A stretch of DNA of 64,000 nt from Neoscytalidium dimidiatum (lineage: Eukaryota; Ascomycota; Dothideomycetes; Botryosphaeriales; Botryosphaeriaceae). The notes beneath the pieces are model-generated. The model did no database searches and was not told the origin of the DNA. It was given only the letters and a program-made list of their open reading frames with translations. The position numbers and the translations under genes are program-made. Location: the NCBI GenBank assembly GCA_037367355.1, contig CM074700.1, positions 310,001-374,000 on the forward strand, given 5' to 3'. Positions 1 through 9,210 of the stretch are shown piece by piece. Each line of letters opens with the position of its first letter. Positions within the stretch are counted from its first letter, which is position 1.

Positions 1-883
1 ATAAATAACAGAATGACCCTCTCCTTTCTCCAACTTAATTCAGCTCCGAGTTTGTTCTTACTCTTGACTACCACAGGCAGATCCTGGGTCTAGTGCAGCT
101 GTGCCATGTCAGAAGCGTCCATGCTTAGCTGTATGATCCGACATTGCTCTACCATTGACTCCAGAAACATCTATTTGTTAGCAGTCCTGCAAACATTATA
201 TACTAGTGGAATGCCGACATCTGCGTTGTATCGGAAGAGCAGCTTGACAGATTCTAAGCTGCCGCTCCCAGTCGCCCTTTAGAATGCTGCCTTATTAATG
301 CCAAATCAGACAGGTAAGTTCATTTCAGCTCCATTTTCAAGAGACGCTGGATAATGGATGGATCTTTGCTGATCGCAGAAAAAATGCTGTTGTTCTTGTT
401 TCCAACGGGTAGAATCCCCCTTTAGTAACGACAACGCAATTGGAATCGGAATCTACGTAAAAAAGGAATTCGAGTATTCTTGCTCTATGACAATGCTCAA
501 TATATATGGAGTATTCAAAGGAGTTGATGCAAAGGTGCTGATACTATGGAACAAACGACTCCTCATGAGTATTGTTGTTTTTTAGGATAGCTTTCGCAAC
601 ATAGTTGTCTCCCACCTTAACATCAGCTTTGAAAAGGTCATGTAAATTGACTCTTGACAGTTATTTTTGCTTAGATGGAAGTAGACTATAGATCTGTTCA
701 CTGTTTAAGCAAAGCTTTTGGCCGCAGAGAAAAGGATCTGACGCTGCATTATCGAGCTGACATGCCTAAAGTAGTTCCGCTCATTGAAAATGGAACCACA
801 GAAAATATAATGGCAACAGTAGATTGCGTGAACATTGAGCCTGACATGGAGCTCTAGAGGAAGTATCGGGTATGGGCACTATA
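1..883. other. No confident gene; AT-richer stretch
   Basis: I see no recognisable coding sequence here. The only open frame of note is a 60-codon ATG frame at 675-857 (+), which matches no family I know and is followed directly by a repeat. Base composition is visibly richer in A/T than around the conserved genes further on, which fits old, decayed accessory DNA. Confidence 0.5.
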
Positions 884-1009
884 TGTTGGAGCAAAACCTC
901 GTATGCACTTGTATTCGTTGTTGTTGTCTGTCTCTGAAGAAAGCGAAGGAGCTAAACTACCCAACTACCCAGCGGCGCCAGCGCCGCGCTAAGCATACCT
1001 GCCATAACA
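884..1009 (+). mobile_element. Solo-LTR-like repeat, copy 1 (126 bp)
   Basis: The element starts TGTTGGAGCAAAACC and ends TGCCATAACA, so it has the TG...CA ends of an LTR. It is flanked by CTATA (879-883) and CTGTA (1010-1014), a 5-bp target duplication differing by one G-to-A change. A second complete copy lies at 57831-57949 in the opposite orientation and a truncated one at 5089-5182. It contains a GC-rich near-palindrome (AGCGGCGCCAGCGCCGCGCT) near its right end and a doubled CTACCCA motif that copy 3 has only once. A MITE is the alternative, since the termini are also weakly inverted (TGTTGGAGCA versus TGTTATGGCA). Confidence 0.7.
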
Positions 1010-3208
1010 CTGTATCTTTATTCGGAAATACAAGGACATGATCTCCATCGGAAGTTATCAACCAGGGATAGAGATCATTGAGAAGTTCTGGCTGACTCGA
1101 GTTTGATCGAGTTTGGATGTGTTCTGTGGAGACCCTGGTAGGGTGAGTCTTCAAATAGTCAAAATGCAACATTAATTGTCATGTGGTAGTCCGTATTCAT
1201 GGGATTTTCGTGTTATATTACTCTATGTAGTAGGAGCTGGAAAGCCACAATTTGTGATTCCGTTGGACCAGATGACATTCTAGGCATGTGGCAATAGCAC
1301 TTAAGTCATTGATATCTCGCAGGCAGATATAAAGACTGGCCGGTATACTATCATTTTTGCCTAAGATTTGTGCCCAGTCTTGGGCGACTTGTTATCTTTG
1401 ACAACATCCAACTATTGCCACTCCTACTTTTTCCAAATATTTCTGAAGCCTCGTTTTCTTAAACACTCTTCGATTTGGTATCTACCATTAAAGAGTTAGG
1501 ACAGACATCTTTCCAGTTGTGTTTGAATTCTTGAGTAGCAATAAAGTTCAAGTAATTCCTCATTCGGAGGGCTATTACTTTATTCCGTATCTTGTTGAGT
1601 TCAAGAAAAAAAAATAATATAGCTATCAATCTTGATCATACCCCTTATATTTAGCGGTCATCACACTTGGTAGCTATGCCTCTATCTGCATGTTATTCGC
1701 TGTATCTCGAAGATGAGACAAGAATTTCCACGGGCGTGGAAAAAGACCGGGAGGAGATTCCCGAGGTTATACGAGCAACGCGTGGCCACCCCCTCTCCCA
1801 TGCAAAGTCAGCAGTTGGAACCGACATCTGCTGCTGATATCATTTTGCACTTCACGTTTTGGACTGACTAGTTTCTGCTTACTCATTTGGTACATGAGCC
1901 TCGGCACTAACACTCTTCTAGTCCGTATTCCTGTGCGACATGGCAAGGCAACAGTGAGTTGGTTCTGCTTGTCCTCAAGTGCACTAGAACACTGAACGCG
2001 CTATAACTCTTGCAATGGCATCAGTTCTGAGAGGCTACCGCACCAGGTAACTGACAAATTCATGGCTTGAGATTGGTCCGTGATTTTGCTTGTAAAACCA
2101 CGTAGACACGTTAACCATTTTGTGGACCAAGGAAGAGTCCAATCATTGGCAGTTGATCTATTCAACCACAGCGGTACACGGCGGAAGGTTGACTATTGTT
2201 GATAGTTGTCTATGGGATTGTCTGAGTCCTGCAGTATCCTGCATTTGTGTAAGACGGTGGATCAGCTATGCACAGTCGGGCGCCAATGTTGCACCTCCAG
2301 AGAGCTAAAGAGCAATATTTCACGTCATATAGAATCGAAACCCTGAAATTGTGCCTCACGAGAACACCTTGTGATTATGATATTTTTATCACATCGAGAT
2401 CTTCTGGGCGTCCATCTCATCAAAGTTTGGAACGACTCAAGAGCCTGCCCCAGCAACACTTGATCGCACTGGCGAGGTTAGTTGGCAATGCTTGAATCGT
2501 AAGCCATGAATCACCGTAGCAGTTTCATTGAGAAACAGGTGAAGGACATGGACGGAGAGGAGAAGAACTGCGTCAACGAAGATTGCGGTTGCATTTCATC
2601 CCGTGAAATGCCTAGACGGCTATTGACGTTCCCATCCGCGGCGGATCTCCGGATATGAAGTGCGAGATCATCCCCGGATCTGATGTCCTCTCGACGGGCC
2701 AGTTCTGACGTGAGTATGGAATGACTCGAACACTGGCTGCGTTGACGACAGCTCCCATTTCCTACGTTGACTCATACGTGTTCTCCGAAGTCCATGCTTT
2801 TTCCTGGACCCCCGGTTCTCTCCTCGCACTGACCCCATCCCCGCTCTGGCCCAGTAAAGGGAACGGATCCAATTGGTTCCTGAGGATCTACGAACAACCC
2901 CCACAGGTCCGTTTCAGTTCAGACCGCCAACTCACCACCGCAAGTCCACATCCCTCTCTCCCAGATTAGGAAGAGGGCTCGTGCGGTCCTGAACAAAAAG
3001 GTGAGCCAATGTCACTGTCACGATGCCTCGAGATCCCACAGCCCACCCCACACGACCTCGAGACACCCTCATCGCCATCGGAAGACGCAGCGTCACGGCC
3101 AAGCAACCTCAAAAACCACCCGATCCCAAAATTCCACCACCCATCCCTGGAAAGCATCCCCATCCCTGAAACGAACCACCCGACCATTGAGCCATTGAAC
3201 CACCCACA
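1010..3208. other. Gene-free region upstream of the IFI27-like gene
   Basis: No gene is supported. Open frames here (for example 2120-2495) are short and unlike any family. The last few hundred bases, from about 2500, become GC-richer and rich in CA/CC tracts (CCACCC, CAACC) and probably serve as promoter and 5' leader of the gene starting at 3209. Confidence 0.5.
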
Positions 3209-4008
3209 ATGGACCTCTTCCTCAGCGCCCTCACGACCGTCTCCTCCTTCCTCGGCACCGCCTCCACGCACTCGCGCAGCGTCGTCGCCTCCGTCCGGTG
3301 GACCGAGCTGCCCGCCGACGCGCAGCGCTTCTTCGCGCGGGTCGCGGGGTCGGGCACGCAGTTCGTCTCCATGCGGTGGGACGACCTCCCGCAGACGACG
3401 CGCGACTGGATCAAAGCGCATCCCTACCAGACCGCCTTCTACGTCGCGCACGGCGTGGTCTTCGTCGCGCCGACGCCCGTGACGGCGCCGCTGATTGGCG
3501 CCGCGGGGCTGGCAGCGGCGAGTCCGGTTGCGGGTAAGGCTTCCTTCCTGTCTTCCTCTTCCTTCTTGTTGTTGTTCTCCTCCTCCTCCTCTGGTTGCTG
3601 TTGATTAAGTGATTTCCGCGAATGCTACGTTCATTGTGCTCTTCGGTATGTTGACGACAAGCTCAAGGCTCCGCCGCGGCGGCCATTCAGCAGGCCCTCA
3701 CCTCTGTGGGCACCGGGGGCGTGGCGTTGCGGACGGCCGTGACGACGGGCCACGGGGCACCGGCCATCGCGGACGGCTTGCAGGCGGCGTTCGCCATCGG
3801 GGCGGGCATCTACGGCCTGGTCACGTACTTCGTCGGCGCGACGAAGAAAGAAGAGCCCCCGAAGGCGGCGCCGGCCGTCCCGGAGCCTCCCGCAGGCAAG
3901 AAGGGCGCTTCGCTCAAGAAGAGCAGGGCGGAGCAGGAGCCCGTGGAGCCGAGGCGCGGCGTGTTCAGGAACCTGTTTGGTCTGAAGCGGAGGAAGACGA
4001 CGGCGTGA
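3209..4008 (+). CDS. IFI6/IFI27-like (ISG12 family) small membrane protein
   Basis: There are two exons, 3209-3533 and 3668-4008, joined by a GTAAGG...AAG intron (3534-3667), giving 221 aa. The splice joins ...ASPVAG to SAAAAIQQALTSVG, restoring the Ala/Gly-rich hydrophobic stretch (roughly residues 80-155) that marks the interferon-inducible IFI6/IFI27 family: VTAPLIGAAGLAAASPVAG, then GTGG and GAGIYGLVTYFVGA. In animals these are small organelle-membrane proteins linked to apoptosis and innate responses; the role of fungal members is unknown. The C-terminus is basic (KKSRAEQ..., FGLKRRKTTA) and probably faces the cytosol. Without splicing the frame runs into a Ser/Leu-rich intron and stops, so the two-exon model is preferred. 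The start ATG follows CACCCACA. Confidence 0.75.
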
Positions 4009-4698
4009 TCTGCGACTTCCTGGCACGAGTATACGGGGGTCGTTACGGACGAAGCTGCAAGACAGCAAAGGATACCCTGCGACGAATAACTGCTGCAAGC
4101 AGAAATTGACATCAGTAGTAGTTAGAGAGTAGTAGAGTAGTCGTATAAAAGTAGTATAAGAAGTGGTTGGTTATTATAGCTAAGTCTGTTTAAGTAAGCT
4201 GCTGGACTCGCCCAATTTTGCTGGTTGTTGAAGCTATCTGGCAAGTCAGGTTCGCGGTGAGGGACGCTCATGGGTATGAAATCGGTCGGCGGGTGTTCCA
4301 GGCTATCTTGTCTGCCTGGCGGTTCGCTTTGAACAGGGTTTCGCGTAGAAGCGGCTGCTGTGAGGAGTGCTGCTGCAACTGCTGCTCCTGCTATGGCCGT
4401 TGCTGCGATTGTTGGGTGGCGGTGGTGTCTTCTGCGATCGTGAACCACGAGAAGGTCGGCGGACGCCTGCGACCGCGTTTATTGGACGCTAGAGCAGGAA
4501 TATGGGCCTCTTACTTCGCCAGAGGTGCCGGAGGGTCTTCTGCAGGTCGTTTTAGGCCTACCTGTGATGTAGGTGTTGAAGATCGAGGACCGCACGTAGT
4601 ATTTACCTGATCGAGAGGGGCCTAATTAGGCCCAGTTCCACCCCTGTGTACATAGCCTCTGCTAGTCGTCAAGCCCCTAAGAGGACCAGTCTGTCATA
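4009..4698. other. No supported gene
   Basis: This stretch has a Cys-rich frame on + (4218-4610) and an Ala-rich frame on - (4122-4448) that are shadows of each other over the same GC-rich core. Neither resembles a known protein. It may be a decayed upstream part of the ankyrin gene that follows, but no alignable segment was found. Confidence 0.4.
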
Positions 4699-5334
4699 GT
4701 TTTCAGCAGTAGGAGGCATAGTTAGTGCGTTATCGTTGGCCGCAGAGCATGGACAAGAGACGACAGCTCGAAAGCTACTAGACGAAGGAGCCGATGTGCA
4801 AGCGATGGCCGATGGTAGTTGGACGCCATTACTATGGGCGGCAAGGATGGGTTCCGAGTCTGTTATAAAGCTACTTCTCGTAAATAACGGTATCGACCTG
4901 TATTTTGAGGACGAATAGGGGCAGGCGCCGCTGTTGTAGGCTATGCGGAATGGGCATAAAGCGGTTATAAAGCACCTGCTTGCTGAAGACGGCGTTAATC
5001 CAGACGCCGAAGTTAAGAATGGTTAGACACTGCTGTTATGGGCGGTAGGTAACGGTTATAAGGCGGTGGTAAAGCTACTGGTTGTGAACCGCTGGGTAGC
5101 TGGGTAGTTTAGCTCCTTTGCTTTCTTCAGACAGAACAAGACAGACAACGAATACAGATGCATACGAGGTTTTGCTCCAACAACGCCGCTGTCGTGGGCG
5201 GCAGAGAAGGGGCGCAAGGAGGTGGTCAAGGTGTTGTTAGCAAAGCATTGTGTTGAACCAGACTCTAGAAACAAACGCGGTTGGACACCACTGTCGTCGG
5301 CGGCGGAGAATAGGCACAATGATGTAGTAGCATG
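4699..5334 (+). pseudogene. Ankyrin-repeat protein remnant
   Basis: Successive ankyrin modules are legible: ALSLAAEHGQETTARKLLDE, TPLLWAARMGSESVIKLLL, then NGHKAVIKHLLAEDGVNPDA, LLLWAVGNGYKAVVKLLVVN, TPLSWAAEKGRKEVVKVLLA and TPLSSAAENRHNDVVA. The frame is broken by TAG stops at positions where the consensus wants Trp or Gln (for example after FEDE near 4916-4918, in LL*AM and in NG*TL), and by a 93-bp repeat inserted between the fourth and fifth legible modules (5089-5182). After the insertion the frame resumes at ACG CCG CTG (5183). About a dozen residues expected between LLVVN and TPLSW are missing. TAG for CAG/TGG is what repeat-induced point mutation produces. In fungi such arrays often form the C-terminus of NACHT-type receptors; no such domain is visible upstream. 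Confidence 0.75.
5089..5182 (-). mobile_element. Solo-LTR-like repeat, copy 2, truncated
   Basis: This is the same repeat as 884-1009, in reverse orientation and lacking about 33 bp at one end: the CATAACA terminus and the GC-rich palindrome are gone, while the TGTTGGAGC end is present as GCTCCAACA at 5174-5182. It sits inside the ankyrin remnant and separates two ankyrin modules. It carries the doubled CTACCCA motif of copy 1. No clear target duplication is visible, consistent with a deletion at the truncated side. Confidence 0.7.
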
Positions 5335-5340
5335 ACTCAC

Positions 5341-5772
5341 ACCTTATTGCATAGGCGTTTAGTTATTCTCTTTTTGTAGCTCCCTTACAGCACCAGCTTT
5401 CATGTACCACTTTTAACAGTTTCGAATTCCGCCACGCATCAGATATTAGGAGGCCCTTTGGTCTTGCCTATCTACTACCACCTCACCGCCTCTTCTACGT
5501 TGACTAAAAACTAAGATATATGGTCGAACGAACTCGACCCTCGAATGAACTCGGCATGGGTCATACTAGCGCTTCCATCTTCTCCGCTTTTTGCTCACAT
5601 CCTGTGTGCCTGTCCCCATGCCTGTCGCCTAAGCGCGATTTAGCGAACCATGTAGCCGAAAGCCTTTAATTCCCAAAGTAGAAACACGGATTTGAAAGAG
5701 TGCGATGGATTTGAGCATATCTTAGACATTTCCCTTAGAGCCATGAATTAATTCTACCGCGTCCTCAAACCA
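5341..5772. other. Intergenic, 3' of the 570-aa gene
   Basis: No coding potential is evident. The stretch lies between the ankyrin remnant and the convergent 3' end of the minus-strand gene and presumably holds its terminator. Confidence 0.4.
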
Positions 5773-7485
5773 TCACCCCATGTGCCGAAGCTTGTACAGC
5801 GCAATAATGATACAGATGGCCATCTGATTGTTGAACTGCTTCGCAGCCATTCCCTCGCCCTTGCGCGCTGTGGCGCTGTCCTCGCCCCGATACTCCTCGC
5901 GCACGCTTGCCAGCTGCTGGGCGAATGCCGTCAGGCGACGTATCTCCGGGAGAGCACACCAGACGGCGTGCGGAGACATCGAAGACCGCATGAAGGCGCA
6001 GAGATGACGGATCTGGCCGGCGAGAGTGAGCTGGGGGTCGAACAGGGTGGCGGAGCGGGAGGCAATGGTCGGGTCTTCGATGGCGTTTGCGGGCGAGTGC
6101 TCGGCGGGGGCCTCGATCAAACGGTCCCCGAGAGCGCAAGTGAGGGCGTCGAGCTGCTGCTCGTTGCCGTCGCCCGCAGCGGCCACGAGGGCTCGCCAGG
6201 CGTCCAGGTAGCTCGCGTGCGCGTCCGGGTGGACGCTCCAGGCGTTCAGGAGCAGGTCGCAGACGTTGTCAAGGAGACGGAGCTGCGTGCCGTTGCAGGC
6301 GAGCTGTTGCAAGTAGCCATCGTCAGGCTTCGTCGACGAAACGAGACCATGTGGGTCCGCCGCCCCGTCTGGCTGGCCTAGGCTGCTCGTCACGGTGGCT
6401 GTTGACGGTACGTCGGAACACGGCTGGGTTCCCGGCAGGCGTCCTGATTCCACCAGTTGTTGAAGATACATTCCAGCTGAGATGTGCACGGCTGAAGTCT
6501 CAAAGACAGTCGCTTCTGTGGCCTGCACGACGCACTGCTCGATGGGCTCCTCAACAGCGGCTTCTGTGGTCTCCTCGATGCCTATCTTCCGGCGTTTGGT
6601 AGCGTTTTTCCCAGGCGCGAACGTGCTCTGCTGCCTCGGGGACCTTGATGGAGACTTCGAGGGTTTGCGTTTGGGAGGTTGTTTTGGTTCGAGATCCGCC
6701 GTCGTTTGCTCATACTCGCGCTGCCCGGAGTCCCTTGCAGCCTCCGGCTGGGCATCACGAAGGGTACTACATTCCAACTGAACAGATGTGCTAATGGGCC
6801 AGTTGTATGGAGGCGGCGCCCCTAATGGGTGTGAGGACATATCCATACCCGTGGCGGCAAGAGGGAAAAGCTCCCACTTATCCTGTACACCGGATACTCC
6901 ATCAGGATACGTGGAGCGTAGGTCAATTTCAGGCGTGATAGGTTCGCGCGCCAGCAGGTCGAATAGTACTTCGCCTTCTAAGCGGTTGCAGTGTAGAAAG
7001 AGACAAAACCCAGTCACCTCAGTGGCTGACTGGAGAGAAGCGACCAGCTCCCGGGGACGACCGACGAGTGGTTTCCGGCTCAGAATGCATGGTTTCGGAA
7101 AGATGGCACTGGCTCTTTTGTCGAGGTGTAACAGGAGGGCTACGCCTGTTCCATGGGCTCGGGCTTGTTGTCGACGTTGCGCATTATCTGGAAGCCTTTC
7201 AACCTTTAGCTGTTCAACAGGGAACAGGAGGAAGATGTCGGACGGAGATTGAGACTTGGACGCCCCCAATGTGGCAGCCATGTGGAAGGTGATGAGAACG
7301 CTCGGCGAAGAGGACTCGGCATCGGATTCAATCGAAAACGTGAGCCTTTCTTTCGCCTGCTCGGGAAAATGCCCGAGATGGTGGACTTCTCCCTTTTCAT
7401 CCTTCCACTCCAGCACAGCAGAGCACTTGAGTCGTTGCTCAAGAGTGCAATTCAAGACTCGGAGCTGGGCAGCGTGATGCTTCAT
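5773..7485 (-). CDS. Hypothetical 570-aa protein with basic/Ser-rich centre
   Basis: This is a single uninterrupted frame of 570 aa starting at an ATG at 7483-7485. I do not recognise the family. The N-terminal half (about 1-210) looks folded, with alternating hydrophobic stretches (VLITFHMAATLG, DIFLLFPVEQL, FCLFLHCNRL). Residues about 240-300 are low-complexity and basic, with a likely nuclear localisation signal (PPKRKPSKSPSRSP, ATKRRKIG). The C-terminal third (from about 390) is predicted helical (LLDNVCDLLLNAW, YLDAWRALVAAAG, QIRHLCAFMRSS). There is no signal peptide or obvious membrane span, and no catalytic motif. A nuclear regulatory or accessory protein is possible but not shown. Codon use is GC-rich and the frame is intact, so it is probably a real gene despite its decayed neighbours. 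Confidence 0.6.
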   Translation of the reverse strand: MKHHAAQLRVLNCTLEQRLKCSAVLEWKDEKGEVHHLGHFPEQAKERLTFSIESDAESSSPSVLITFHMAATLGASKSQSPSDIFLLFPVEQLKVERLPDNAQRRQQARAHGTGVALLLHLDKRASAIFPKPCILSRKPLVGRPRELVASLQSATEVTGFCLFLHCNRLEGEVLFDLLAREPITPEIDLRSTYPDGVSGVQDKWELFPLAATGMDMSSHPLGAPPPYNWPISTSVQLECSTLRDAQPEAARDSGQREYEQTTADLEPKQPPKRKPSKSPSRSPRQQSTFAPGKNATKRRKIGIEETTEAAVEEPIEQCVVQATEATVFETSAVHISAGMYLQQLVESGRLPGTQPCSDVPSTATVTSSLGQPDGAADPHGLVSSTKPDDGYLQQLACNGTQLRLLDNVCDLLLNAWSVHPDAHASYLDAWRALVAAAGDGNEQQLDALTCALGDRLIEAPAEHSPANAIEDPTIASRSATLFDPQLTLAGQIRHLCAFMRSSMSPHAVWCALPEIRRLTAFAQQLASVREEYRGEDSATARKGEGMAAKQFNNQMAICIIIALYKLRHMG

Positions 7486-9000
7486 AGGGAAGGATCAAAA
7501 TTTACTACGGAAGAATTAGCGAAAGCTAATTATAGGAGAGGGATAAATAGATGCCCTGCACTTCACAGTGCAGTATGCCCGCCCACCCAGGCTTTTTTTT
7601 TTAGAGCAGCCTTGGCTCGACCGCTGAACGTCTGATGGAGTATCCCACACGGATGTTTCAGCACCACCTGTCCACCGCGTAGCCGGGGATGATGGTCCCC
7701 TTATGACACGTGCCTGTCCACCGCGTAGCCGGGGATGGCCATTGTCAGGGCCGCAACCCGACACGTCGATGCGTGCCGGACTATGAGCTGAAGGCCGCAA
7801 CGCACACCCTGACAGCCGCTGTGATGACGGCATGACTGCGCGGAAGCCGCTTCCGCATACTTCAACACCACCTGTCCACCGCGTAGCCGGGGATGATGGT
7901 CCCCTTATGACACGTGCCTGTCCACCGCGTAGCCGGGGATGGCCATTGTCAGGGCCGCAATCCGACACGTCGATGCGTGCCGGACTACGAGCTGGAGGCT
8001 GCAATGCACATCCTAACCGTCGTTGGGATGACGGCACGATGAGATGGCGAAGAAGTGGCTTCCGCATGTCAATTGCAACGAGCAAAACCGTTACGTCAGG
8101 CAGCACACGGCGAACCGGGACGACCATTGGACGTCAGCAGCCTCGAGAGCTCCCTAGAAGGGAAATGGAGAAGTGAAAGCAACCAACCACACAAAGAATT
8201 GCCTGGGACAGAATAATGTCAGCGTGATCCAGTGGAAGCGAATAAAGTAGAAGGAAAGAGACGGGGCGTCGCGATTTAATAGCTAGCGTGCGACTACGGG
8301 CATGAAGAGAGGAGTGGGGGGGGGGGGGTGTACGTAGGTTGGGGCCGGTGGCAGCGGCACCGAAAGCGAGGACGGGGACGAAGCGCCTTAAGTCGGAAAT
8401 AAAAACGACACGTCATCGCACGGACGTAGGATTCCGTACCCCCGCTCGAGGGCCGCTGAGTCAGGGCAGCCGGCTCTCAGCGCTGTGCTGGCTGCAATAG
8501 ATCGTCAGCAGATCCTGCTTCCTTAGGACCCGATTCCGCGTTCCTCCATTTGACAGCTGCCAAATCGCGAACACAGAAGGTTCTAATAGAACTTACCTGC
8601 AAATGCGGCGCCAAGAAGGCGCAAGGGCACTCCATCGACTGTCCTTTGACAGGACGGTGGCAATACCCGGAGATCGCGACGAGGGCAGAGAAAATTAATG
8701 TCTGCCGCTGCTTGCTGTGAAGTGCTGTACTTTATCGTTAAGCGCCGACCTGATTCCTGCGATGATTTTGAACATGACGGGGGCACTTTACGGACTCAGT
8801 CAGCGACCAGCGCGGACGCTTTGAGCTCCCATTCCGTAGACCACGGTTTGCGCGTTGCGAAGTCGGTCCCGCGCCATTTGATCGTGGCGTCTTCGTAAAG
8901 TATGCGCTACCAATTGCGGAGCGAAGCGGGTGCTGGAGGCGCGCTACCTAGAATTGTGCGATGAGGGTGTTTCGGCTCGGTTCCTTCCGTCAGCCTCCTC
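7486..9000. other. Gene-free region with tandem duplication
   Basis: Upstream of the 570-aa gene there is a T10 tract near 7590, the 204-bp tandem duplication at 7657-8072, a G13 homopolymer at 8316-8328, and otherwise unstructured GC-rich DNA. Minus-strand frames over the duplication stay open only because the unit is a multiple of three; I do not call a gene. Confidence 0.5.
7657..8072. repeat. 204-bp tandem duplication (two copies)
   Basis: The unit at 7657-7860 is repeated from 7861 to about 8072. Both copies contain CACCACCTGTCCACCGCG, GGGGATGATGGTCCCC and GCCGCAA[C/T]CCGACACG in the same order. Each unit also holds an internal doubled CCTGTCCACCGCGTAGCCGG. Differences between units are mostly transitions (TATGAG/TACGAG, AAGGCC/GAGGCT, ACGCACACC/ATGCACATC). 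204 is 68 codons, so a minus-strand frame passes through both units. Confidence 0.85.
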
Positions 9001-9185
9001 GGTTATTATTCTCTCTATCTTTTAGTTAATTAGTAAGCCATCTAACGATACTGATTAGCCTAGGTATAACGGACGGCCTCTATCTCTGAAAATCTAATAC
9101 TATAGAGAAAGAAAACTTTTTATAGAATTTTTCTTACGTAGATATAAAAAGAAAAAGAGAATAAATACTCTATATAAGATTTAGT
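9001..9185. other. Very AT-rich tract
   Basis: The sequence switches abruptly to TA/AT-rich DNA with many TTAG, TATAG and AAAAAG words. It resembles the remains of a transposon after repeat-induced point mutation. It directly precedes the surviving part of the phosphotransferase pseudogene and may mark the point where that gene lost its N-terminus. Confidence 0.5.
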
Positions 9186-9210
9186 TACTAGGAAATCCTA
9201 TAGCCTCGTC

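Noticed and set aside
5081..5190. Repeat copy 2 as an introner-type intron in the ankyrin gene
   Set aside because: It has no GT...AG ends at the module junction, removal leaves missing ankyrin residues, and the other two copies lie in non-coding DNA with target duplications.
7516..8127. 203-codon minus-strand frame over the tandem duplication
   Set aside because: It is open because the repeat unit is 204 bp; the sequence is composition-driven, without family similarity, and the two units diverge mostly by transitions without regard to codon position.
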